A stretch of DNA of 64,000 nucleotides from Cryptomeria japonica (Eukaryota > Streptophyta > Pinopsida > Cupressales > Cupressaceae). Numbering within the stretch: position 1 is the first letter of the stretch; every line of letters starts with the position of its first letter. This document shows positions 11,457-23,931 of the stretch, piece by piece. The notes below the pieces were generated by a model, which was not told where the DNA came from, searched no databases, and worked only from the letters and a program-made list of their open reading frames with translations. The translations under genes and the position numbers were made by a program. The DNA is taken from positions 609,076,677 to 609,140,676 of the forward strand of contig NC_081405.1 in NCBI RefSeq assembly GCF_030272615.1, written 5' to 3'.

Positions 11457-13080
11457 TGGTGCAGAGCACCTAACACTACAAGAATGAAATTTTATTTTCT
11501 TTCAAGTTTTGTGTGTTGTCTTTGTGATGTAATAATGGACCAACCATTTTTGACACAATAGAAGCATGGTTGAGTTGTGCAAGTTTTGGTTTGAGTCATT
11601 TATGTTCAGGTTGTTGTCATCCTGACAAGTGAGATGCTTAGGTAGTGCATAGGAGAAGTACTCCAGATTAGTGAATTCATGTAATAGAGGTCAATTGTGT
11701 TGTGTTTAGGTATTATAGGATTTTTGAGGACCTTCAAGAGTCCTAAAATGCATTAGAATGCAATGTTGCATCTTCGAGTCAAAAGATGTAAAAAGTTGCT
11801 GAGCAACATTTTGCAATTTCTTGGAAAAGTTGCATTTTTAGTTAAAGGCGTTGAAAAGTTGGTTGAACCAACTGAACCAAGACCATAAAATCTAAAATTC
11901 ACTTAATTGTATGGGTTGGAGGATTGGAAATGCAAGAACAAGTTTTTGGATCGTGAAGCAATCTTGTTTTTCACAGTTTTTCACAGTTTTCACTTGATTT
12001 CATTGCTTGTACGGTCTCGTACGGACATGATTCTGTAAACTCATTGCAGGGCATGAGTGTTAATTGAATTTAATTTTCATTAAGTTTCCTTTGTAGGGTT
12101 GATTATCTATAGTTGCAAAGATTTCTTTCATTCTTTGGCAACAAGGTCTAAAACCCTTGCAAGTAGGGTTTAAGGACAAATGGCTCTAACCTAAGCATTT
12201 ATTGATGGAACCTATTGAAATAATTAGGAATACTAGGCTAGGGTCTATATATAGTTCTATAATAGAATTTTTGGTTTTGCAGGTCCTTGAGAAGGAGATA
12301 CAATGAAGCCCTAGACTCACTGCTAGGAGTAGGTGAGTTAGGACAACAAAAAAGTGTGTTTTAAGAGCATATAGAGAATTGGCACATGGAAATTTTTCAT
12401 ATGGTTGGAAATCCCTGAGTATTCCCTTGAATAATCCTACATTGTTTGGAGCAGGATTTTTCACTGGTGAAGAGTTTTAGACCCATCTTTCCTAGTCACC
12501 TGGTGAGGCCTAAACCCTCAAAAATGGTGCAGCATTGGAAACCCCACTTGTACAGATAACACAGATGACTGTTTTTAGTATTGTCTATAACTTCCAAAAG
12601 GGTACTCAAATCCATGATTTATTTCTAGCCTTGTTTAGAAAATTTGCAAACTAAGTCCCTAAAACTACCAAGGGAGGGCTAATTCAATTAGGTCTATTTG
12701 AGCGCGGTAGAAACCTAGAAAGCATAGAAAGCCCAAGCCATGGGTTTGGTGATCCTAAAAGCCTAAAAATACTTCAAAGACATCTGATAGGTGAATTGTG
12801 AGTCCATTGGAAGTGGTTGTGTGTTGAGATCCTTGTAGGAGTGGTTGGAGCCCTGGAGTGGAGTGTGTGTGATTGAGGTGGCAACCTCAAGAGGTGGAGT
12901 AGATTGTCCAAAACCATTAGCTATACCTAGGAGGCAAGAAAAATAGGTTTATACCTTGGAGGTCTCATTAGCATAAACCCCTACTAAGTGCCATTGGATG
13001 GACTTGAGTAGTTGAAGGATTGAGTAGGACAAGTCAGTCAAGAAGGTGTATTGGATCAAGCTCCAAGACTCTCTGCATCA
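11457..13080 (+). repeat. 5' LTR of gypsy element
   Basis: It starts TGGTGCAGAGCACC and ends CTCTGCATCA, and matches 17682-19303 throughout with scattered substitutions. The LTR carries no recognisable protein domain. Open frames inside it are incidental. Confidence 0.93.
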
Positions 13081-13083
13081 GAG

Positions 13084-13096
13084 TGGTATCGGAGCC
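13084..13096 (+). promoter_or_regulatory. Primer-binding site, initiator Met-tRNA type
   Basis: TGGTATCGGAGCC begins three bases after the 5' LTR. It differs by one base from the common plant TGGTATCAGAGCC and would pair with the 3' end of initiator Met-tRNA to prime minus-strand synthesis. Confidence 0.88.
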
Positions 13097-13117
13097 ATTC
13101 TTTGAAAGATTTGGTGT

Positions 13118-14240
13118 ATGTCAGATTGTGAAGAATCAGAAGCAAGTTCACTTCCTCCAAAGGCAATGACTCTAGAAGCCATCCGACAGTTGGTGGTAGA
13201 GATGATAGAAGGATTGAGGGATGCAGAAGGAAGTAGAGGAACTAGAGAGGTTATGAAGGAGAAGGGGAAGGTTAAGATAGAATGGGGTGATGAGACTGAT
13301 GAAGAAGTGGAAGATGGAGAGGAACCAACAACATTAGCAATGCCTCAAGACCAAAAGCTATGCTTGGATGCAGTCAAATCCATTTCCAAAGACACCTTGG
13401 ATGGATTACCCACCTATGGAGGAAATCTCAATGGAGAAGAGTTGATAGATTGGATAGAGGCTCTAAATAATCACTTTGATTATAAAGAGGTAGCAAAAGA
13501 GAAAAGAGTAAATGTGGCCAAATAAAGATTGAGGGGATCAACATTAGTTTGGTGGAATATGATTTAAGAAGAAAGGATACAAGAAGGTAAGAAGAAGATC
13601 ACTTCATGGGAGCGTATGAAGATCAAACTTAAGGCTCAATTCCTTCCAGGGGATTATGATGTTCAAATCCATAAGAGACTGCAAAAATCTAAAACAAAGG
13701 GAATTAGATGTCAATGCATACACTGAGGAATTCCACAAACTCATTTTGAGGGCTAGAAGGCATGAGAATAAAGTAGAGAAGTTAGCCAGGTACATGAATG
13801 GCCTTAGAGAGAATATACAAGATGAGATAAGTATCCTCACACCAAACACTATCCATAAGTGTTTTCAGCTGGCCTTAAGGGTGGAGGAGAAAATCAAGAG
13901 GAGAAGTGAAAAAAATCAGAAATATAGAGGAGGTAATAATTTTAGAGGTAGAGGAACCTTTGGTAGGGGGTAGCAATCATCAAGAAATGAAGAGCAGCAA
14001 AGCCAAGAAGGTAATGTGGACTCTCAAAGAGGAGCATTTAGAGGATCCTTTAGAGGAAGGAGCAATTTTAGGGGTAGGTTTGGAAACTCGGGGAGAGGAA
14101 ACATAGTCTTCACCGATAGGTGCTATAATTGCGACCAAGTTGGGCATAAAATGAGTAAGTTTCCGGGAAAAGCCTCAAGCTCAACAAGCTCATACATGGG
14201 GAAAAGAAGAACTCAATTGTTGCAAGAGGAGGACAATCAG
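13118..14240 (+). pseudogene. Gypsy gag, frameshifted
   Basis: The ATG at 13118 opens an acidic N-terminal region. The retrotransposon Gag core continues in another frame from about 13620 (TEEFHKLILRARRHENKVEKLARYMNGL). A Gly/Arg-rich linker (FRGSFRGRSNFRGRFG) precedes a zinc knuckle CYNCDQVGHKMSKF at about 14120-14160, where the last Cys of the CCHC pattern reads Phe. At least one frameshift separates the first 136 codons from the rest. It would form the particle shell in a live copy. Confidence 0.85.
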
Positions 14241-14339
14241 AGTGTGACTTATTCCATCAACAAGGCAGGGCCAGTGACAGATGGAGAAAACTTGATGATG
14301 AGGAGAACAATGCTCAAGATACCCCAAGCTCAAGAGCCA

Positions 14340-17300
14340 CCACGGAGGAAAATTTTATTTAGGACCACTTGTAGGTCACATGGGAAGATTTGTAAGGTGA
14401 TTGTAGATTCACATTCCACTGAGAATATTGTCTTAGTTGAAATGGTGGACAAACTCAAACAGAAAAGATTACCTCATCTCACTCCTTACAAGGTAGCACG
14501 GCTCAATCGAGGTCAACATGTCTTGGTTGATGAATAAGCATGGGTGGACTTTGAAATTGGTGAGTATAAGGACAAATTATTATGTGACATATTGCCTATG
14601 GATGTTTGTCATTTTTTGTTGGGTTGTCCATGGCAATATGATGTGAGAGCTACTCATGATGGAGAAAATAGCAACTATCTTATCACCAAGAATGAGATGA
14701 AGTATCAAATGGATCCACTACTTGATCCAACGGAAGAAATGCAAATAGGCTCAAGTGTGATTTTGATGAGAGGTAAAGAGTTTCTCAAAGTGTTGAAGCA
14801 ATAAGTTCATCAAGTCCATGCTATAGTGTTGAAGCCTAAAGATGAAGCTAAGGCAGATCCAATGAGTGAAGTGCCTCAAGAGGTGCAAGGTCTACTCAAA
14901 CAATATCATAAAGTGATAGGGGATGACATGCCTGATTCTTTGCCTCCAATGAGAGATGTAAACAATCAAATAGACTTAATACCATGAGCCAATATACCAA
15001 ACAAAGATGCCTACAAAATGACACCTAGTCAAAATGAAGAGATCGCCAACCAAGTGCAAGAACTCTTAAACAAAGGGTTTATCAAGAAGAGTTTGAGTCA
15101 ATGTGTTGTTCCTACTATGTTAGTGCCTAAAAAAGGAGGGAAATCGAGAATGTGCACGAACTCCAGAGAAATTAACATGATTACTATAAGGTACCGGTTT
15201 CCCATGCCAAGGATTGAGGACCTATTGCACAATCTAGTAGGTGAAAGCTACTTCACAAAGGTGGACTTGATTTATGGTTATCATGAGATCAAAATCAGAC
15301 CTGGAGATGAATGAAAGACAACCTTTAGAACCAATGCAGGCCTATATGAGTGGTTGGTGATGCCATTTGGCCTCACCAATGCACCTAGTACCTTCCAAAG
15401 GCTCATGAATGAAGTCTTAGTTGAGTTTATTGGTAGATTTGTTATTGTGTTTCTTGATGACATTTTGATCTTCAGCAGGTCCAAGGAGGAACACCTCAAG
15501 CATAGTGAGATGGTCTTGAAGAAGTTAAAGGAGGCTCAACTCAAGATTAACCTTGAAAAATGTGAGTTTTTGAAAACAGAGCTTGTATACCTTGGTTTTG
15601 TTATTTCTCATGGATGTTTAAAGATGGATCTAAGTAAGGTAGAAGAAATACTTAATTGTCCTATCCCTAGGGGCATAAGTGAATTTGGAAGCTTTCATGG
15701 AATGACATCTTTTTATAGGAAGTTTGTGAGAAACTTTAGCCATGTTTGTGCTCATATTCTCAATACCATTAAAGGAGCCATTAAGTGTCACTTTAAGTGG
15801 ACAGAGGAAGCCAATAAGGGGTTTGAAATGTTGAAAACCAAGATAGCAAAACTGCCAACTCTTAGATTTCTTGATTTCAATCATTTGTTTACAGTAGAAT
15901 GTGATGCAAGCCAAATGACAATAGGGTCGCTTTTAAGCAAAGAGGGTCATCCTATAGCTTTCTTCTCAGAGAAGTTAAATGAAGATAAGAAAAGGTATTC
16001 TACATATGACTTGGAGTTGTATGCAATGGTTCAAGCATTGAAAAAGTGGCATCATTACTTTCTGCCCAAAGAATTTGTAGTCTTCACTTACAACCATGCC
16101 CTTAGTTTCCTCAATGGGAAAGATAAGTTGAACCAAAGAAACCTAAAGTGGGTTGAGTGCTTATAATCCTATACATTCACTATCAAACACAAGAAAGGGA
16201 TAGCCAACAAGGTAGCTGATGCACTAAGTAGGAGAGTCATGACTATGCAGGAGATACAATTACAAAGTGTGGTTTTGAGTGAGTTAAAAGACCTCTATAA
16301 GGATGATAAGGATTTTGCAGAAATATATAGTATTTGTTCTGATTTTTTTGACACCTCACATGTCTCTTATTCAAAATACATGATATAGGAGGGTTTTTTG
16401 TTCAAAGGTCATCCTCTTTGTATACCTCAATGTTCTATGAGACAAAATATTATCCAAGATAAGCATCAAGGAGGTCTAGGAGGTCATTTTGGTATTGATA
16501 AGACTTTGGAGTAGGTTGGTAGGTTTTATTATTGGCCTAAGTTGCAACCAAAAGTGAGAAGGTTTGTAGAGAAATGTATAATCTACCAAAGAGCAGAAGG
16601 AACATCAAGTAATGCAAGTCTATATCAACCCTTGGTTATACCTCAGAGGCCTTGGGAATGTTTGAGCATGGATTTTGTGTTAGCCTTTCCTAGGACCACA
16701 AGAGGATTTGATAGTGTGTATGTGGTGGTAGATAGGTTCAAAAAAATGGCACATTTCATACCTTGCAAGAGCACCAATTATACCACCTATATTGCAGGCC
16801 TCTTCTTCAAGGAGATAGTCAAAATTCACGATCTTCCAATCAGCATTGTTAGTGATAGAGATGTGAAATTTTTGAGCCACTTTTTGAGGACACTTTGGAG
16901 GAAGTTGGGAAACAAGTTATCCTTTTCATCTACCTATCATCCTCAATCAGATGGTCAGATAGAGGTAGTAAACTGGTCACTGGGTGACTTGCTAAGATGT
17001 CTTAAAAAAAAACATGGGTAGACTTGGGATCTAGTACTTGGACAGGCAGAATATACATATAATGACTTAGTAAACCATAGCACAAGTAAAATTCATTTTG
17101 AGATAGTGTATGGATTCCACCCTAGGGACATATTAGAGCTCAGAGATCTTAGTTCAGTGGAACCTAAGAGTGCACAAGCTGATAAAAAAAGGAGGAATGT
17201 ATAATTTAAAGTGGGAGACTTAGTGTTAGCATACCTAAGGAAGGAGAGACTTCCAAAAGCTCATTCTATCAAGCTCATGATGAAGAAAAATGGACCTCTC

Positions 17301-17660
17301 AAGGTGGTGCACAAGTATGGGCAGAATGCATATGAAGTTGAACTTCCTCCCACTTTGGGTATATTTCCCGTCTTCAATGTATGTGATCTCTATCCATACA
17401 AGGGACAGTCACCAACACTTCAGCTGGCCATGTCATCATCGGTTCATGAAGATTGGATAAAGGATCTTCCATCTAGTCAACCGGTTAAGTTGGAGAGTAT
17501 CTTAGATACCAAGATAGTAAAGAAGACAAGGAAAGGAGTCTACAAGCACTATCTTGTCAAGTGGGAAGGGTTACCCAATTTAGATGCCATGTGGATGTCA
17601 GAAGCAGATATACTTCAGTATGGAGTGCAAATTCCAGATCTGTTAACTAAAGGGACTTGA
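14340..17660 (+). pseudogene. Gypsy pol: protease, RT, RNase H, integrase, chromodomain
   Basis: The whole region lies in one frame but has stops at 14535, 14802, 15312, 16164, 16386, about 16512, 17019 and about 17200. The protease active site reads DSHST instead of DSG(S/T). RT motifs include VPKKGGKSRMC, LVMPFGLTNAPSTFQ and FLDDILIFS. RNase H has ECDAS and AFFSEKL. The integrase zinc region ends CIIY, with the second Cys of CxxC lost; the core has MDFV, VSDRDVKF and DGQIEVVN. The end encodes a chromodomain (17499-17621) with HYLVKWEGLPNLDAMW. Chromodomains direct integration to marked chromatin. Confidence 0.93.
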
Positions 17661-17670
17661 GTTCTTTGTC

Positions 17671-17681
17671 CTAGGGGAGTA
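17671..17681 (+). promoter_or_regulatory. Polypurine tract of gypsy element
   Basis: CTAGGGGAGTA abuts the 3' LTR start. The purine core AGGGGAG is the likely plus-strand primer. Confidence 0.7.
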
Positions 17682-19303
17682 TGGTGTAGGGCACCGAACA
17701 CTCCAAGCATGAAATTTTTTTTCTGTAAATTTTTGTGTGTTTTCTTTGTGATGTAATAATGGTCCAACCATTTGGGACTCAGTAGAGCCATGGTTGAGTT
17801 GTCCAAGTTTTGGTTTGAGCCCTTTTTGTTCAGGATGTTGTCAACCTGAGAAGTGAGATGCTTAGGTAGTTCATAGGAGAAGTACTCAAGATGAGTGAAT
17901 TCATGTAATAGAGGTCAATTGTGTTGTTTTTAGGTATTCTAGTGTGTTTGAGGACCTTCAAGAGTCCTAAAATGCATTAGAATGCAAAGTTGCATCTTGG
18001 AGTCAAAAGATGTAAAAAGTTGCTAAGCAACATTTTGTAATTTCTTGCAAAAGTTGCATTTTTGGTTAAACGCATTGAAAATTTGGTTGAACCAACTGAA
18101 CCAAGAGCATAAAATCCAAAATTCACTTCATTGTATGGGTTGGAGGATTGGAAATGCAAGAACAAGTTTTTAGATTGTGAAGCAATCTTGTTTTTCACCT
18201 TTTTTATAGTTTTCACTTGATTTCATTGCTTGTATGGTCCAGTACGGACATGATTGTGTAAACTCATTGCAGGGCATGAGTGTTGATTGAATTTACTTTT
18301 TATTAAGTTTCCTTTGTAGGGTTGATTGTCTATAGTTGCAGATATTTCTTCCATTCTTTGGCAACTAGGTCTAAAACCCTTGCAAGTAGGGTTTAAGGAC
18401 AAATGGTTCTAACCTAAGCATTCTTTGATGGCACCTATTGAAATAATTAAGAATGATAGGTTAGGTTCTGTATATAGTTCTAGAATAGGGATTTTGGTTT
18501 TTCAGGTCCTTGAGGAGGAGATACAATGAAGCCCTACGCTCATCAGTGGGAGTAGGTGAGTTAGGATAGCAGAAAAGTGTGTTTTAAGAGCACATAGAGA
18601 ATTGGCACATGGAAAAGTATCATATGGTTGGAAATCCCTGAGTATGCCCTTGAATAATCCTACATTTTTTTAAGCAGGAGTTTTAACTGGTGAAGAGTTT
18701 TAGACCCATCTTTCCTAGTCACCCGATGAGGCCTAAACCCTCAAAAATAGTGGAGCATTGGGAACCCCACTTGTATGGATAACCCAAATGCCAGTTTTTG
18801 GTATTGTCTGGAAATTCCAAAAGGGTACTCGAATCCATGATTTATTTATATTTTTGTTTGGAAAATTTGTTAATTAAGTCCCTAGAACCGCCAAGGGAGG
18901 GCACATTCAATTAGGCCTATTTGAGCCCGGTAGAGACCTAGAAAGGATAGAAAGCCAAAGTGATGGGTTCGGTGATCCTAAAAGACTTAAAATACTTTAA
19001 AGACATCTGATAGATTCATTGTGAGTCCATTGGAAGTGTTTGTGTGTTGAGATCATTGTAGGAGTGGTTGGAGCCTTAGAGTGGACTGTGTGTGATTGAG
19101 GTGCCAACCTCAAGAGGTGGAGTTGATTATCAAAATCCATTGGCTATACCTAGGAGGAAATCAAAAGAGGTTCAGACCTTGGAGGTCTCATTAGCATAAA
19201 CCCGTACTAAGTGCCATTAGATGGACTTGAGTAGTTAAAGGATTGAGTAGGACAAGTCACTCAAGAAGGTGTGTTGGATCAAGCTCCAAGACTCTCTGCA
19301 TCA
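17682..19303 (+). repeat. 3' LTR of gypsy element
   Basis: It starts TGGTGTAGGGCACC and ends CTCTGCATCA, followed by the second TATTG copy at 19304-19308. It is nearly the same length as the 5' LTR (1622 versus 1624 bp), so the pair is intact. Confidence 0.93.
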
Positions 19304-19308
19304 TATTG

Positions 19309-21560
19309 GTTTTAACCTAAGGTGGTGAGTTAAGGATGTATACCTTGGATTTGGATGGATAAATTTTTTAACTAGAAGCTGAGTATTTATCTAGCAGGGA
19401 CCTAACACATTTTGCCTCATTAACTAAAGTACTACCAAAAAAGATGGTGTTATTTGCAAACAAAGAATGAGTAGGGAAAATATTTGTGCCATGAATAGTG
19501 ATCCCTTTCTACTTGTTTTGATCATGGAGAGATCTACTAAAAGGCTCAGCAAGGATAATGAAAAGGAATAGTGATAAAGGGTCACCTTGTCTCACACCAT
19601 GAGAAAAGTTAAAAGACCAGCTAGACATCTATTCACTAGTATTGAGAATTTAGCTCTAGATATACAAGAATAAATCCACTTACACCATTTTGGTGAAAAA
19701 ACAAATTTGGATAAAACTTGCATTAGGAAATCCCAATCCACTTTATCATATCTTTCAAAATGTTTGGTTTAATGATGAAAGTTGGGTTTTTGTTTATTTG
19801 AGATGAATGCAATATTTTATTCAAGAGATTAGTACTCCCTCAGATGCTTCATGGCCAATAACTAATCCTCTTTGATCCTTAGAAATGATTTTTTGAATAA
19901 GTGGGCATAATATCATGTATATTTCTTTGAGAATATTTTATATACTGAATGGGATAGTGAAATAGTTTTCAAATCAACGAGAACTAGGAATTTTAATTTT
20001 AGGTATAATTGCAATATGAGTGACTATAAATTGTTTAAGCATTATACTTGATTTTGTGGATTTTTCAAGGGAAAGAAGAAGATCTATACCAATAAAATCT
20101 CAATGCTTTTGAAGAAAGTACATAGTGAAGTCGTCTAAACCTGGGGCTTTATCTGGAGGTAATGAAAAAGCAATAGCTTTAAGCTCTTCCAATGAAAAGA
20201 GATTTAACAGAAGGTTATTATCCTTAGTAGTGACTATATTAGGGATGACACTAAAAAAATATTCTCTTTGTTGTGTTGAATGGATACCATGAAGCTGAGG
20301 ATTTGAGAGAAGATTTCAGAAGAACTTAATTTCTCAATCCTCAATATCCTACTTCAAAGTGAAGATTTTCCCCGAATTAGAATCTTTGATAGAAAAATTT
20401 GAGTTTGATTGCCTTCTAATTTTGATAGAAATGTGAAAGGATTTGGTGTTGTAGTTGCTAGCTTTGAGCCAAAGTTCCATTGACTTTTGGTGCCAATATA
20501 CTTCTTTCCTTTGTAATATTTATTTGTATTCCTCTTGGAGGCTATTATGAAGGTCATAAGATTATGAGTCCACACCATAAAGGATAATGTGATTATTTAT
20601 CTCTAGAATCTTATTGTGCACAATTTCTTTTTGGTGAAAAATATTTTTTAATGATTCATAATTCCAATTTTTAGTTTGCGCTTTGATATGTTGGATTTTC
20701 TTGCAAATATGGATCATCCTGGAACCCTTGGTGAAAGGGGAATATGACCACCATTCATGTAAGAGAGGCAGGAATTGTGGACTTCTGAAACATATTGGTT
20801 CAAATTTAAAAGAAGATTTATGCTTTTTCTTTTTGGTGATATCTAGCAATGATAAATTGATTGCAAAGTTATCAGAACCAATGAGTGGAAGAATGTCTAA
20901 TTGAATTTCAAGCTCCAATGACAACCTGTTAGAGGACAACAAGTATCTGTCAATTCTTTCTGCAATCTAAATTAAACCTTTTCTTTTATTTGACCATGTG
21001 AATTTTCAATTTCTGAGGAGAATATCCTCCAAGCATTCTCTTGAATGAATGTAGAAAAATATGCTATGGTTTTTCGTGGAGGGGAAATGTCACCCATCTT
21101 TTCATCCAAAGAGGCAATTGCATTAAACTCCCCAACTATTATGACCCTCTCATCTTCTAACTGGTCAATTAGGTCTAATAGAGAAGCCCATAGTTTTTGC
21201 TTGTCCACCATGGTGGCTGGGCCATAAATATTAAAAATCCAAAAAAAGACTTGAAATGTGTAACTTTGACCAAAATCCAATTGATATTTTGGATAATTTC
21301 TTCTACTTTTACTATTTTGTCATTCTAAAAGACAACTAGACCTCCTGAGGCTCCTTTAGCTAGAGAAAAGAAAAATTTCCACTGATTCCATTTTTTAAAG
21401 GTAGAAGAACTATTTCCTTCTGAAATTTTAGTCTCTTGTAAAAGAATTGATATCACAAGAATCAATTTGAAACATCATCAGGGTGTTCTTGTTAGGGACA
21501 TTAATTCCCCTAACATTCTAGGAAGTGATTTTGATTGTCCTCGAGAAGACCAACATGCTC
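19309..21560 (-). pseudogene. LINE ORF2, N-terminal half: endonuclease and RT
   Basis: In complement, an APE-type endonuclease starts near 21545 with KITS-stop-NVRGIN, where the family has Trp (a TGG to TAG change). NIYGP follows near 21225 and VGEFNAI near 21120, where the family has GDFNAI, so an active-site Asp reads Glu. The RT has HGVRQGDPLSLFLFI at 19563-19610 and LFANNTIFF at 19437-19463, so both catalytic Asp codons have become Asn. Several frameshifts are present. The protein would nick the target and reverse-transcribe from it; this copy cannot. Confidence 0.88.
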
Positions 21561-22960
21561 TTCTTGGTCTAGATTTTTTGGAGGATGCTGATTTGATTTT
21601 GTTGTCCAATGTAGTTTGTAATCCTACTACAATTTCCTTTGGAGTTTTGATTGTTAATATTTTTCTACCCTTTTTTTAGGAGTTTTAGAAATGGGTGATG
21701 AAGCCATAGGAGATTGGGAGAAGGAGAGTTTGACAGCGATATCAAATTCTTGACTTTCTCTAACTTTGACCTCTGTTGAATCATGATTGAGAAAATCCAA
21801 CTTTTGAAACTTTGGTTGAATCTCTATTTATATCATATTATCCTTTGCTGATTATTCTTTGCTGATTATTTTACGCAACCTCTGACTCAAAAGTAGGGGG
21901 GTCAAGTTCTAAGAACTCATTTTCCACCTCTACTTCTATCTTATTGATCATTTGAAATCTTATATGATGCGTTAAACTTTTTGGTAATCCCTCCATGTTG
22001 TTTTCCTCATAAAATTTGTTGAATTCACAATCTCGAAGAAAATAAGGGGAGGAAGCATCCATATTTAGATGAGTCTCAACTGGCTTATTCTATGTGAGGG
22101 ATGATATTACTTATTCTTATATGAGAAGAGAGGTCCCTTTTGCATGTAAAACAAAAGAAGAATTAACCCCCGTTGGAGCTAAATGAAAACATTTGGCATT
22201 TTCTAGAGTTGATTCTCAAAAGGCCTAGGAGAAGCACAAATCTGAGTTACTAAATATGGGTTGCCTACAATAATTGGAGGCATAGCCAAACTATATTTAT
22301 AGGGATTCCCTTCCTTAAGGAAGAGGTTTGGGGCCAAATTCAAAGAGACCCTCAGATTATTTTTTGTCCTCAAAGAAGACAACATGTCATTTTTTCTTTG
22401 CCAGAGCACATAAATCTAGTTTTGATATTGGATCATCACATATTAAAATGGGTCCCTCAAATGATTTATCACTTCCATTTTTTAAGAGTCCAATCTTTTG
22501 GCCTAGTGAAGTAGTTATTACTGGATCTTCTATTAGGATCTCTTGGTTCCAAAGACTATTAATAGACTGAATAGCCATAGCATTTGGGAACTGTTTATTT
22601 CTGTCAAGGATAACACAAAGGTGCATAGGAGACTCTGCGTGGTCAAATAAATAATAATCATGCTTTAGGTGAATCCCCACTTGATTCCCAAGAGATTCAA
22701 GGAGATTTAACTCCCTACATTCCAGAGGCAAAGCAAGGAGACTTACCCAAGGGGAACAAACCTAATACTAGTTTTTTGGGGGTTAAAATTTGGGGTTCTG
22801 TTCTGAGAAACCGAGATTTTGGTCTGTGTGCCTCGTCTCTATCAGATTTGTTTGAAAAAAAATACCACAAAATATCCTTCCCCATGATCTGTGTAAAAAA
22901 AATCATTAACCCCATTCCTGCGTGAATGAATCCAAGTGGAAAGAACGTTGAAATCACGGT
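21561..22960 (-). pseudogene. LINE ORF1 (DUF4283-like RNA-binding protein)
   Basis: Frames in complement at 22715-22957, 22387-22731, 22203-22409 and 21871-22062 form one decayed protein. The part with LPLECRELNLLESLGNQVG, then CVILDRNKQFP and INSLWNQEILIED, resembles the DUF4283 region of plant LINE ORF1 proteins, which bind element RNA. Its position upstream of the endonuclease supports this. No clear zinc knuckle was found. The start near 22957 is approximate. Confidence 0.65.
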
Positions 22961-23931
22961 TGTGGTTCCAAAATTTACCTATCAACACCCTTTGCTAGAG
23001 TTTTATAGTCTGAGAGTGATCGAGGAGGATATATGAACCTTGAAAATTCAATTGTCTCCAATGTTCGGGAAGCCAGCACCATGTGCAATAGAATCAGTTG
23101 ACTGATTTTTCTAAGTGTTTGTTTAACTTCGGGAGGCATCTCATTAAAATGTTTGTTATGCGATTTGAACCACGAACCTCTAAATTATTATCTCATCACC
23201 TCTAACATTATGGGCAGTGCCATTATTTAACTTTAAAACTTTCGCCCATGCAAAATTAAAATAAAAGGGGGTCATGAAAGGTTTGAAACCCACGAACTCC
23301 ATACAACTCAATGTCTTAAACCGCTAAGCCAAGCCGTTTGGACGGATCAAATCATGAAGGTAGTTTTATTTACTACAAGCTGAGTGATAATCCGTGAGTA
23401 AAGGAGCTCGAAATTAATCCTCGCACTCTCCCCATGCATTGCCCAAAAATAAATGTTTAACTAAGTCAATTTTAACAAACTCGTTTAACAGTTAAAACAA
23501 ATTTTTAATTTTAAGGGTTTAAAATATGTTTAGGAGATTTTATTGTAATTTTAGGGGGATAAGGTATTTATCTCAAATTAATTGGCTATAAGCCAATTTT
23601 GGGCACATTTTTGTCTATAAAAGAGGAATGAAATTTTTAATGAGAGTAGAGAATATGGAGCACATTTGGAGAAGAGAGTTGTGGAGAGGATTTCTGTCAT
23701 GAAGAGAATTAGTGAGAGTATTCTCTTTGCTTGTAAAAGAAATCTTGTGAGAAGAATTCTTGTAGAGGGAGTAGGGATTTTTTCATGTAATAAAGCTCTG
23801 ATTCTATAGTAGAACCTTTAGGAAAAGTAATTTTCTTCCTCTTTGTAAATAAGCCTTTGTGGCTTTGAGAGCCTTTATGTGAGGTGATTTGAATGAGGAA
23901 TTTTGTAGCACAACTTTGTGGATAGACAAGT

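Larger units (their letters stand above)
11457..19303 (+). mobile_element. Ty3-gypsy chromovirus inserted in the LINE
   Basis: This complete but dead element of 7847 bp has 1624- and 1622-bp LTRs, a Met-tRNA-type primer site, gag-pol with a C-terminal chromodomain, a purine tract and the TATTG target duplication. RT-RNase H before integrase is the gypsy order, and the chromodomain places it among chromoviruses. The LTRs have about 14 mismatches in roughly 190 hand-aligned bases near 11590-11780 and 17815-18005, so the insertion is old. The LINE must be older still. Confidence 0.95.
8651..22990 (-). mobile_element. LINE (plant L1-like), minus strand, split by a gypsy insertion
   Basis: Read on the minus strand, the element begins near 22990 with ORF1, continues with an endonuclease and RT to 19309, resumes at 11451 with the end of the RT, zf-RVT and RNase H, and ends in a poly(A)-like tail (T-run at 8651-8668 on the plus strand after GGCGTAGAGGCG). 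The two halves become continuous once the gypsy element and one copy of its TATTG duplication are removed. The 5' boundary is approximate and I found no LINE target duplication. ORF2 is inactive: the RT FADD box reads FANN, and there are stops and frameshifts. Confidence 0.85.
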
